A DNA stretch of 51,159 nucleotides from Gnetum montanum (Eukaryota; Streptophyta; Gnetopsida; Gnetales; Gnetaceae). Each line of letters starts with the position of its first letter. Within the stretch, counting starts at the first letter, position 1. The stretch lies in contig MNCI01007823.1 in NCBI GenBank assembly GCA_015680685.1, forward strand, positions 72,981-124,139. The letters are read 5' to 3'. The notes beneath the pieces are model-generated. The model was not told where the DNA came from. It did no database searches and saw nothing but the letters and a program-made list of their open reading frames with translations. Made by a program: the position numbers and the translations under genes. Shown piece after piece: positions 19,600-29,978 of this stretch.

Positions 19600-21952
19600 A
19601 GTTCCCCTTGCATTTCTAGAGCGGGTGGTAATGGAGCTATCAGCGTGAGAGTTGTGGATGGATTCGGAGGATGGTATGTTTGTGGGTTGTCTATCCTAGG
19701 AGAAGGAGTCCTATAATACTCCTGACCTTGATAGTGACATTGTGGTGTCACGTGACCAATAGAGTCACATGGGGAGATTGGATGTTACACGTAATAGCCA
19801 TGTGGATCCGATCGCCAGTAAGGGTATTGTTGCCTAGGTGGTGGCATTCCCCATGACTGTGGGTATTGCCACTACTGGTATTTCTCAATAGGTTGTGGCA
19901 GAGTTCCACTTGGATAATATGTTAAAGGTTGATGGAACTGCCTTGGGTTACCTTGGGGATAAGGTAATCGATAGGGTGTTTTTCATTTGTTAAGTATTGG
20001 GTTGAGTGCACACACCCCAGACTCTTGTAGGTGTGAGATTACTGGGCAACATCCCTTAGGATGGTCATATTGGCATATCTCACATCCACCGTCATTATCT
20101 GTATCAGAATCCACAACCTCTTTGGTGATAGCCATTTTACCCTTACCTTTGTTACGTGCATTGTCCACGTCCCTCTTTTTCTTTGTATCATAGTCACTAC
20201 TTCGCTCCTTAGACTCCTCTACAATTTTAAGAACAGTTTAAAATCTACTATTCAAGGAGTCCCACATTTGGCCTACCTTTGTTGACACTTCTGTTGTTAG
20301 TTTTTGGAGCGACATGGTTTTCCTATTCACCATTTCTTCGAGTGGTGACTCTTCCTCCTCCTCATAGAATCTCACTTCCCTTTTTTGAAGGGAAGGATCA
20401 CAGTTGTATTCTTTTGCACTTTCTCTGTTACGTAGCTCCCCTTCTTCTTTGGCTACTTGCTCCAACAATCTATGAATCTGATGGGACCTAAGCCTTGATA
20501 ATCTCCCTTGGGCATATGTTCCAAAGGTTCTCCGGGTTTCATGTCTAAGTCCATCTACGAGATGGCGTAGTTGATCCTGCTATGCATAACCATGGCCCAG
20601 GCAATGATGTAATAGTGCATAATAATAGCCCATGGCAGCATCCAAGGGTTCATGATTTCCTTGCTTTAATCCTTGGATTTTCTTTTATAGGTTGGACACC
20701 AGGAGTATGTTTGATACTTGTCATTGAACAGTTCTAGCATCGTACTCCACCCTCAAATGGATTCTGGTTCTAAGGATTAGTACCAACTTTCCACTTCTTT
20801 CATCAGTGTCCTTGGGAAAAACATTAATTTTTGCCACTCATTCTTGATGTTCTGCAAGGCACATGCATCATGAAATGATTGTAAGTGGTTTTGAGGATCA
20901 ACGTTGTATCCCCCTTCAAATCGTGAAATTTTATTCATGTCTAGTCTCTTGATCCTGCTATCTTTTTGGTGCCTTGTGGGTATTCTTATGGCCTCCATGA
21001 TGTCTAACATGCTTCGGGTTGTGAGTAGGGGTTCTTCGTGGTCATTCCTTTCATAGCGTCTATGATGTCTACGCGGTTCCCTACTCTCCCTTCTTCCATG
21101 CCTTGATTCTCTAGAATGTCCTCATCCTCATTATCGACTCTCTCGTCAAGGTTTCTCACTTTGTTTACCCTTATCCTCATGGTTAGGTTCCTTATGAACA
21201 TGTCCTAATACAAAAGAAGAGGGTGAATGTGATGATGAAGGTGAAGAAGAAGGAGAACCATCACCATGACGATGTTTTCTACCTTCTCTTTGGTGGTCAC
21301 AACCCCGATCATGATGACAATCAGATTGCCCATCCTTATCATGTGTTTGTGTTCCCTCGTTGAACACTTGGTGTTCGTGGGGATCAGAACCAGGGTTATG
21401 AATCATAGAGTGAAGGTTCTGATACACCACCTCCTCACCATTGTTAAGAGGGGAAACATCATTTGATGGGGAACTTGTTGTAACTGGTTCACCATCTCCA
21501 ATTTTGCTTAAAACATGTGGGATGTTATGGGGTCATTTTCCCTTCAACGATGTATAGTATCTCTCTTGTCACAAGTCTCTTTGATGTTGCGCTTCTGTGG
21601 GATGGTAATCCCTTGTGTCATAATCACATGCAACGTATTCCACGTATAGCTGTGACATGCCTACTTGCACGAGAGCACAAAGGAGCATGTTGGGGATTGC
21701 TCGGTCAAGAGGCAACACTATGTTACCCTCCAAGTCTCTCCAACAAAGTTTTTCATCTTGATGGAGGATAAAAGTAGAGGTAGATATATACTCATCATGA
21801 TGAGTATATACCACATGGAACTGTTGAGGAACTAGCGGATCTTGGTTACGTGTGTTGCGCTGCCGACTATCTCTAGTGTTATTCCTAGATGGTGAAGTGC
21901 TTTTGTGCAAAGAAGAAGACATTTTTTTCTTGTTTAGTGTGTTATTTACCAT
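19600..21952 (-). pseudogene. Degenerate Ty3/gypsy gag (element B)
   Basis: Starts at ATG 21952, or 21922 by comparison with E and G. An N-terminal block (HVVYTHHD, then TFILHQDEKLCWR) is shared with element E. A basic Ser/His/Arg-rich middle follows (about 21146-21430). The retrotransposon-gag domain with FEGGYNVDPQNHLQSFHDAC and a VESWY end lies at 20777-20930. A helical part (20238-20468) comes next. Then a Cys/His motif CEICQYDHPKGCC lies near 20055-20093, and a Pro/Gln/Tyr-rich tail at 19600-19980. Frames are interrupted by shifts and stops. Confidence 0.75.
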
Positions 21953-22049
21953 TGTTTTATCTTTTTTCTGATTAACCCTAAGGGTCTGTTCTAGCTTCCC
22001 AACAATATGAATGATCTCCTATGTTCTACATAGCGCACAAACAACTAAG

Positions 22050-22067
22050 TCCCTGACAACAGTGCCA
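22050..22067 (-). other. Primer binding site, tRNA-Asp type (element B)
   Basis: TGGCACTGTTGTCAGGGA on the minus strand, one base inside the LTR end. Compared with the standard TGGCGCCGTTGCCGGGGA it has four changes, all C-to-T or G-to-A. All three CpG sites are lost. Confidence 0.8.
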
Positions 22068-22068
22068 A

Positions 22069-23536
22069 TGATGAGNNNNNNNNNNNNNNNNNNNNNNNNN
22101 NNNNNNNNNNNNNNNNNNNNNNNNNNNNNNNNNNNNNNNNNNNNNNNNNNNNNNNNNNNNNNNNNNNNNNNNNNNNNNNNNNNNNNNNNNNNNNNNNNNN
22201 NNNNNNNNNNNNNNNNNNNNNNNNNNNNNNNNNNNNNNNNNNNNNNNNNNNNNNNNNNNNNNNNNNNNNNNNNNNNNNNNNNNNNNNNNNNNNNNNNNNN
22301 NNNNNNNNNNNNNNNNNNNNNNNNNNNNNNNNNNNNNNNNNNNNNNNNNNNNNNNNNNNNNNNNNNNNNNNNNNNNNNNNNNNNNNNNNNNNNNNNNNNN
22401 NNNNNNNNNNNNNNNNNNNNNNNNNNNNNNNNNNNNNNNNNNNNNNNNNNNNNNNNNNNNNNNNNNNNNNNNNNNNNNNNNNNNNNNNNNNNNNNNNNNN
22501 NNNNNNNNNNNNNNNNNNNNNNNNNNNNNNNNNNNNNNNNNNNNNNNNNNNNNNNNNNNNNNNNNNNNNNNNNNNNNNNNNNNNNNNNNNNNNNNNNNNN
22601 NNNNNNNNNNNNNNNNNNNNNNNNNNNNNNNNNNNNNNNNNNNNNNNNNNNNNNNNNNNNNNNNNNNNNNNNNNNNNNNNNNNNNNNNNNNNNNNNNNNN
22701 NNNNNNNNNNNNNNNNNNNNNNNNNNNNNNNNNNNNNNNNNNNNNNNNNNNNNNNNNNNNNNNNNNNNNNNNNNNNNNNNNNNNNNNNNNNNNNNNNNNN
22801 NNNNNNNNNNNNNNNNNNNNNNNNNNNNNNNNNNNNNNNNNNNNNNNNNNNNNNNNNNNNNNNNNNNNNNNNNNNNNNNNNNNNNNNNNNNNNNNNNNNN
22901 NNNNNNNNNNNNNNNNNNNNNNNNNNNNNNNNNNNNNNNNNNNNNNNNNNNNNNNNNNNNNNNNNNNNNNNNNNNNNNNNNNNNNNNNNNNNNNNNNNNN
23001 NNAACTATTCACTAACTAAGTTCTAATTGTCCTAGCACCAGTATCCATTCCCACTTGCCGTACACACCCTGAACTAGTGCAACACTACTGGGATTACCAA
23101 ACGCTACTCGTTACTAGGTTACCAAGCATTACACATGTGCTCGAAGTGGTCGTACTAAGTGCAATTAACTAGGAGAGTCAAGGGTTGAGAGAGATTAATT
23201 ATCTAGGAAAGCATTTAAACATTTAACAATAATTAATTCATATTTAGCTTAGTGCACATGCTACAAGATTTATCAGAAAGTTTGTCTTTATTACCGTACA
23301 AAAATGTGTGCTCAAGTACAATTTTCTTGAATAAAGATCTGTTCACTTTAAGACTCCTACTGTGGGCACATGGAAATTATTATAACTCTAGAATGGTAAA
23401 ACTACTATAGTTTTGCTAAGGGTTTGAGCTAAGCTATTGAACAAGGGAAAGTTGCCTCTTATTTATAGACACTACGGCGGGCTACGATATTGCATACGTG
23501 ATATTGTAGGGATGGACGCGATATCATGTCCCATCA
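22069..23536 (-). repeat. 5' LTR of element B, containing an assembly gap
   Basis: TGATGAG at 22069 starts it on the plus strand. After the gap, 23003-23536 aligns with 16036-16569 and ends CCCATCA. The two LTRs of B differ by roughly one base in eight or nine, mostly transitions, so the insertion is old. Confidence 0.85.
22076..23002. other. Assembly gap (927 N)
   Basis: A run of undetermined bases. The matching part of the other LTR is only about 255 bp, so the gap length does not fit a simple LTR. Single undetermined bases also occur at 9530 and 50818. Confidence 0.99.
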
Positions 23537-24058
23537 CCTTTCAACACATTTACTTTACTTAAGTCATTTATAGTTTTCAATTACTTTACTTTTTCTTATG
23601 TTTCATAGTAAGATAATATATGTACAATTGGTTTCAAGCATTTAGTATAATCATTAGGTAACCTAGTGGTAAGTTCACTTGATTCGGTCAGTAGTGGATT
23701 TTCTTGGTAATCCCAGTGATGGTTACCTAAGCCCTTGACATGTACAAGCCAAGAGAAGATACTTATCACTATAGGCTAGCATTAGTTTACATTCCTATTA
23801 TACTTATACTTCATCTTAATTTCAATTATGTTGGTGTTTATGATAATCAAGTCAAAATAACAAAAATATATGATATGCCTCACTGAGAGTTAAACCATAT
23901 AGTTTGAACTTCACTAACTCAATGTGAGAAGATAATGATTGTGAATTAAACCTCAAATGCTAGTGAACCTACATTGGCTATCCATAGATTACAATCAGGG
24001 TACATGTGTATACTCATGACTTATATGGTGGAGTGTTGGAATACCCAACTGCTCATCA
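23537..24058 (+). repeat. 5' LTR of element G, right part
   Basis: It continues the LTR cut at 15773 (the first 5 bp are the target duplication of B). It shares the TTGGTAATCCCAG block (23704-23716), the ATATGGTGGAGTG block and the end CTCATCA with the other LTRs of the family, and is followed by a primer site. Confidence 0.75.
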
Positions 24059-24059
24059 T

Positions 24060-24077
24060 TGGTACCATTATCAAGGA
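24060..24077 (+). other. Primer binding site, tRNA-Asp type (element G)
   Basis: TGGTACCATTATCAAGGA, one base after the LTR. Against TGGCGCCGTTGCCGGGGA there are seven differences, every one C-to-T or G-to-A. Confidence 0.8.
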
Positions 24078-24200
24078 TGTGTCAAGTTTACTAAGTATTT
24101 GATTTTTCAAAGTTCTTTGTGTTAAGAGTCATCAGATAAATCTTTCATATTTAAATAAATTCTTTCTAGAAATACACACTTACAACATTAAAAATTTAAC

Positions 24201-26560
24201 ATGGCTTCTATAATTAAGGAGAAATTACCACTTGCTACTAAAATTAATGAGTCACAACAGAGAATATAATGAAGAAGAATGGAGTACACCAATGCAAACT
24301 AGAATCTCCTACACTTGTAATAATCCATACTATCCTAACTTCATATTTGTCTTTCACCAGGATAAACAACTAAAATGGAGAGATATATAGGAAAACATTA
24401 TCTTTTCTTCAAAATGTTGTATGCCATCAATGCTGCAATGAATTCTTATAAGCTCAAATCTTAACCATGTGCAAGAAGGTTATCATATCACCAAGCACAT
24501 GACTAGATCTTACCAATCAACAAAGGCTTAGGTAAGAAAGGATGCTACCTTGAAAATAAGACATGAGATTGAGAAGAGAAATAAAGTACCTCAAATGGTT
24601 GTCCTAGAGGAAAGAGATGATGCTATGTTCCACATGGAGAAATTCTATCAAACCCATGGACCTTAATCTCACATACTAATCATCCATATTGAAGATTTCA
24701 TCAAGATATCATTACATTCAAAGCTTATAGAAACACCTAGATGAGATAAGGAAGACTCCACAATTAGGAGGAACTTTAGTTCTAAAATAGCCACTAAATC
24801 AAAAAGGAGCAAATCAAGTAGTCATAGAAGGAGAACTAGCCAACACTATTCTCCAACTCCTTCCCCTTCCTCCTCATGCTCTTTCAGAGATTATGAAAAG
24901 ATAGAAATAAGAATAAGGAATCATGATGAGGAGAGACGAAGGAATCATGAGAGACATGCACATTATAGAAGACATCTTAATGAGAAAGAAGAAAATCATA
25001 AAAGAAGAAGAGGATTAGGCATGATGAGAGAGAATATCATGAGCATCAAGGGGATCACCACTACAATGGAGCTCATGAACCCAAAGATTATGAAGAACCT
25101 CTACTGGCCACTTGAAACATGATTAACATCAAAGAATTAGTGTATATTCCTTCCAGGCATGTAAGGGATAGTTGCATCAAGTGACTAGACATGAACAACA
25201 TTCCAAAATTTAAAGGTGGATATAATGAAGATTCACAACATCATCTTCAAGACTTCCATGATGCCTATGCCCTATAGAATATTAAAAATGATTAGTAGAA
25301 ACTAAAGTTGTTTCCTATAATACTCATAAAATAAGGAGAGAGTTATTATAGATCCTTAGAATTGGAATTCATTCCAAAATTGAGTACAATGCTAGATCTT
25401 TTTAATGACAAATATCAAACTTATTCCAAAGTATCTAATTTGAGAAATAAATTCAAGGATGAAACAAGAAACACCTAAATCCCTTGATGCAAAAATGGAT
25501 GGATACTATTCACTATTACATAGGTGTCCAAGATATGAATTTTCTCAAAGGGAACAACTAAGATACATTATCAATGGACTAAGAAACAAGAAAAGGGAAA
25601 TTCTTTGGTTATATTCCTAGGGTACATTATCTGAAATGACAACTCATCATATTCAAAGACTTATCAACCAAGTGGCCAAAGAACAAGGAGGGTTTAGAAA
25701 AAGAAAATTAGCTAAAGAATATAATACATATCCTACAATGAGGAAAAGGAATGTAAGAATATGCAAATCACAAGAAGAGGAAACCTTGAAAGATATAATC
25801 CAATGGAAGACTATACCAATTTAAAAATTAGTTAATGATATTGTGACTAAGGTAGAGAAAATGTGGGATTTCATGGATGAGAAATTTGCTACAACACTAA
25901 AGATAGTTGAGGAAAAGAATGAACAAGCCCTAAACCAAGGCAAATAAAAGAAGAAAAGAAGAGATAATGGATGAGATAACTACAAAAGTACATGAAATGT
26001 TGTTGCAATTGAGGAAATAATGGACTTCAATTTAGAAGATAATGAAGGATGAAAAGTGTGCTAGTATGAACATCTTAATGGATGTTATCTTGTAATGGCC
26101 CACTTACAATAGTCTAAGGCATATGTGATTAACCCAAAATTTGTCAAAAAAATGCTAAGAAGGCTACCTTATCCACAAAGTAACTTCTAAAAATCCTACC
26201 AGAAATTGTACTATCCAAGTGAGGCATATCCTCAATTGAAGGAATAGTATTAGTAATAGTGGCAACAACCAAAAGCATGGGGGATGTCACCACCAAGGTA
26301 ATAATATCTTCATAGGCAACTTGATTACTATTGATACTATGTTCAATATCCAATTGCTCTAGGGAATACTTCAGTTCATGCTTCCTCTCACTACTATCCA
26401 CCAAAATATCATCAATCCACTACCTCACAGATGGATCCAGATTCTCACATGTCCTAATTAGTAGCTAGTTTCTCACTCCTAACTCCTAGCTGCTTATCGT
26501 TAGCACTACCACCAGTCATGCAAGGAGAGTTGCCAACACAGCTACAACAAAAGAGCATTA
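24201..26560 (+). pseudogene. Degenerate Ty3/gypsy gag (element G)
   Basis: Starts at the ATG at 24201 (MASIIKEKLP). The N-terminal FHQDKQLKWRDI block matches B and E. A Ser/Arg-rich part follows (24780-24960). Then come the gag domain FKGGYNEDSQHHLQDFHDA (about 25212-25268), and the NQVAKEQGGFRKRKLAKEYN helix (about 25665-25725), which matches element B closely. A decayed Cys/His site is near 26060, and a Tyr/Gln/Pro-rich tail runs to 26430. Many stops. Confidence 0.75.
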
Positions 26561-26599
26561 CTAGGGTAGTAACTACATAAGAGAAGGTAAGAGTAAGTG

Positions 26600-27120
26600 A
26601 ACCAAGAGCCAAGAAATTCATATTTTTAGGTCCAATCTAGAAAATATTCAAAGGATGGAGACTTCATTTAACTCTACCCCATCCACACCCACTCCTTTAA
26701 AGAAAACTATGCTTCCAATACCTATAGATAAAAACATCACAAATATTATACTCAAAAAGACCATAACATATTGGATAAAAGAAGGATCACTTCCCAAGAA
26801 GAGAATAGATCCTAGGAGTCTCTTAGCTTACCTATAAATAGTAGGACATAAATCATTCAAGGCTCTCTTAGATTCTAAATCAAGAGTAAACCTCATTTCA
26901 CAACACATGTACAAGGCTTGTGACTTATCCCTACTAAAGAAGAGCAACATCTAATTAGAGCTTCCAAACTAGTACATTATTGTTTCACTTGAATAAGTGA
27001 AAGATTTTATCAATATCATAAGTGGCTGATCCTATCCTACTAACTTCTCAATTGGACACATGGAAAAGAACAAAATGGAATGTCCCATAATTATAGAAAA
27101 AGCATGGCTTAGCATAGTGA
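26600..27120 (+). pseudogene. Degenerate protease (element G), cut at 27120
   Basis: TYWIKEGSLPKK leads to ALLDSKSRVNLIS, where the catalytic Asp-Ser-Gly has become Asp-Ser-Lys (26871-26879; GGN to AAN, two G-to-A changes). The AWLS block follows and the match ends at about 27120. The next bases belong to a chromovirus on the other strand. Confidence 0.75.
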
Positions 27121-29010
27121 TGCATATAATTCCTTTTCATATATGCTATATTTCTACCTTAACTCATTCAAATTCTCTGAAAAGAAAGTAATAGATCTAC
27201 CTTCTTGTAAAAATATCCCTCCAATGGTAAGTCTACTTGCATCCACCTACATCTAAAAAATCTTCTAAAAGCAATGATTCACTGGTGATTTTTTCCTTCA
27301 ATAAGTTAAAGCTCTTTTGGGTTTTATCATCACACATGAAATCTTAACTCTTCTTAAGCAAAGCAAATATAGGTCATGAAATACCATTAAATTTTTTTAT
27401 GAAACCTCTATAAAAACCTACAAAAGTAAAAAAATGATCTTACATCCCCAACATGTTTATGAGTTGGTAAATCTCTAATAGATCTCACCTTGGTAGCTTC
27501 CATCCAAATTTAATTTTTAAAAATCACATGTTCCAAATGTGTGATATTCCTCTTGAAGAAGTAAATTTTCTTCATATTAATCCTTAAATATGAATTCTCT
27601 AGTTTAAGAAAAACTCTTCTCAAATGATCTAAGAGCTTGTCCTCATTAGAGTTGTATACCAAAATATCATCAAAGAAGATAATACAATACTTACCAATCA
27701 AATCCTTGGTAATGTCATGCATCAACCTCATAAAAGTAGTTAGGGCCATTGTGAGCTCAAATGGAATCACCAACCACTCAAACAATCCATTTAATGTTTT
27801 GAAATTTATCTTCTATTCATCATTAGGTTTGATCCAAATTTGATAATATCTACTCTACAAATCAATTTTGTTAAAAACCTCTAAATTGGTAAGGACATCA
27901 AGAATATCATCCATTCTTGAAATAGAAAAAATATGCTTCATTGTTATCTTGTTCACTGACCTAGAATCAATGCACATTATCCATTCATCACTATCCATCT
28001 TTGGCACAAACACTATTAAAGCTACACAAGGTAAAATTAAATGCCTCATGAAGCCATTTACAAGTAACTTCTCTACTTGCTTATGCAATTTAGTTGTTGA
28101 CTTAGTGCCATATGGTATGTCCTCTTATTTGAAATGGTAGCACTAGGGATAAATTCTTGGTGGAAATCCATTCAATTCCCCCTTGAACACCTTGGAAAAT
28201 TTATCTTTCCAACCCAAAACACATATTGAAAGTTCTACCTACATAACATCATGATTAGAAGTAACATTTGATATAACCACAAAACCAAAACTAGCATCAT
28301 CATGTTTCTTAATATATTTCATCTTCCCAAGAAGAATTAAGGAAGCATTAACTAAGCTTTGCTACGTCACTCATTCATTTATCATAGTAGTCAACTCATA
28401 GATTCCATTAGGTCTTGCTACATTCCACACATTTCTTACTCTATCAAATTGAGCACTATTATCAACATTTTAAGGCCTTCTAAAAATTTCATTAATACAA
28501 TTAATTAATAATACATCACATTTTGCAGCATCATGATAACTCCCAATTTTAAATTTCAAGATACATTGCTCTCTCATCTCTTGAGAGAAGTCTCTTAATA
28601 ATCAATGCACCTTGTAGGGTTTAGGATGAGGATTTATTACTAAGCCTAATCTAGCAATGGCCCTAGAAGAAATGATATTTTCTAGGGGTCCTCCATTAAT
28701 CAAAATATGAATCCATTCCCTACTAAGCAAACATCTAGCCCCAATCCAAAAGAAAAAATTTCTTAATGGATGATCTTCTCTATTCATATTTCCCATAAAT
28801 GCATAAGAATGTAATTCAAAAAATTCCATGATTTTGGGAGCATTAGGATTACATCTCTAAAGATGTTGGCTTGATGTCTCCTTTACTTCCATGCGTTATA
28901 CATCCTTGACCTTAGCTACCTATGAAATTGATATTCCCATTCTTCACATTTGAAGCATTGAATCTTGAATGAGTTTTTTTCTTGACCCTTGTCTCCTTTG
29001 CCTTGGTTCT
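27121..29010 (-). pseudogene. Chromovirus gag end, protease, RT and RNase H start (Ty3/gypsy), truncated
   Basis: On the minus strand from right to left: a decayed zinc knuckle (CFKCEEWEYQ, near 28950); a protease with ILINGGPLENIISS and a HPKPYKV end (28602-28829), as in Tekay/Reina-type chromoviruses. RT follows with KQVEKLLVNGFMRH, CIDSRSVNKIT and a FNKIDL end (27855-28088), then the catalytic FFDDILVYN (about 27640-27670, both Asp kept). The thumb is at about 27280-27420. RNase H starts with VDASRLTIGGIFLQEG (about 27185-27235) and stops at ELYA (27121). Long stretches are open, so it is less decayed than E. Both ends are cut: left by fusion to G, right by the LTR of E. Confidence 0.8.
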
Positions 29011-29037
29011 TACTAAAATGTAGTCAATTCACTACAT

Positions 29038-29834
29038 TGATAGGCATGCATCAACATAGCCCTGTTGACATATGCCTATTGACACATGGTCACGTTGATG
29101 TAGATGCATCAAATACAAGTCAAGCCTATATAAATGTGTGTACCCATTGTATTTATGACACATTAGTTAGTAGTATACCTAATCTCTTATAGTTTGTTAT
29201 TTCTAGAGGTAGAATATTTTCCATCAAATTGCTTGCAGTGTGAATTAAGAGATTGCACATATCTTTATTCAAGCATCATGTACCTGAACACTTTGATGTG
29301 AACCATAATTAGTAGTTTACTTTAAACATATTTTACATTCCATGTTAAAGTAATTAAGATAATTAAGATAATTACTAATTAACACATAAGTGTGACCACT
29401 TCAAGCCTAACGTATAAGGGTTGGTAATCCCAGTAGTGACCATTTGGTACATCTAGTAATTATCACTTGATAACCAAGTAACATTAATATGAGTTCAAGA
29501 TGTATACAACAAGTAGGTATAGATACTTATGTTAGGATAGTTAGCTTTAGAACTATTAGATAGTTAGAATAGTTTATTATCAACCATTCATTTTTCCACC
29601 CAAGACTTAGGCTAAAAACATATAAAAAATGTAAACATAAATAAACACTCTCACTTAACCATACATAAGAGCATACACAAGTGAGAGTTAGGAAGACAAT
29701 GATCATACACTTTCTTTAGTCATAGTCTTTGTCTATAGGCACACTTATGAGCTAAGTCCATAAAATTTGACCAAATCACTAGTGCACACTTGTGATTCAT
29801 ATGGTTGGGTGTAGGGTATACTTGTTGCTCATCA
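29038..29834 (+). repeat. 5' LTR of element E (797 bp)
   Basis: Starts TGATAGGC and ends TGCTCATCA, directly before the primer site. U3 has several CATCAACA/TTGACACA repeats, then the TATA box TATATAAAT (29127-29135). The TTGGTAATCCCAG block is at 29421-29433. It is related to the LTRs at 40757 and 45572. Confidence 0.75.
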
Positions 29835-29852
29835 TTGATACCATTCCAAGGA
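29835..29852 (+). other. Primer binding site, tRNA-Asp type (element E)
   Basis: TTGATACCATTCCAAGGA. Against the standard site there is one deleted base, and all substitutions are C-to-T or G-to-A. Confidence 0.75.
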
Positions 29853-29978
29853 ACTTAGTTTAGATAAGTGTTCTACGTAGAAAAATATAGTGATATTATA
29901 CAAGGACATTGTAAGGATAATCAACAATAAGTTATTAAGTAGATAAGAACAAGCACTCTATATTTAGAAGAAGCTAGC

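Larger units (their letters stand above)
15774..23536 (-). mobile_element. Element B: Tat/Athila-type Ty3/gypsy element lacking RT-RNase H-integrase core
   Basis: The minus-strand order is: 5' LTR (22069-23536, with gap), tRNA-Asp-type primer site, gag, protease, a short C-terminal integrase remnant, a 1.9-kb 3' region, polypurine tract, 3' LTR (15774-16569). CGTTT (15769-15773) and CCTTT (23537-23541) form a 5-bp target duplication with one mismatch. It lies inside the LTR of element G, so it is the younger of the two. Against element E, about 2.7 kb of pol is missing at a junction near 18610-18640. It could have moved only with proteins supplied by relatives. Confidence 0.85.

Noticed and set aside
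22011-23015. Long frames across the assembly gap on both strands
   Set aside because: They consist almost wholly of undetermined bases.
27637-28140. Plus-strand ORFs of 68 and 90 codons
   Set aside because: They are the complement of the chromovirus RT frames at 27510-28088 and carry no motif.
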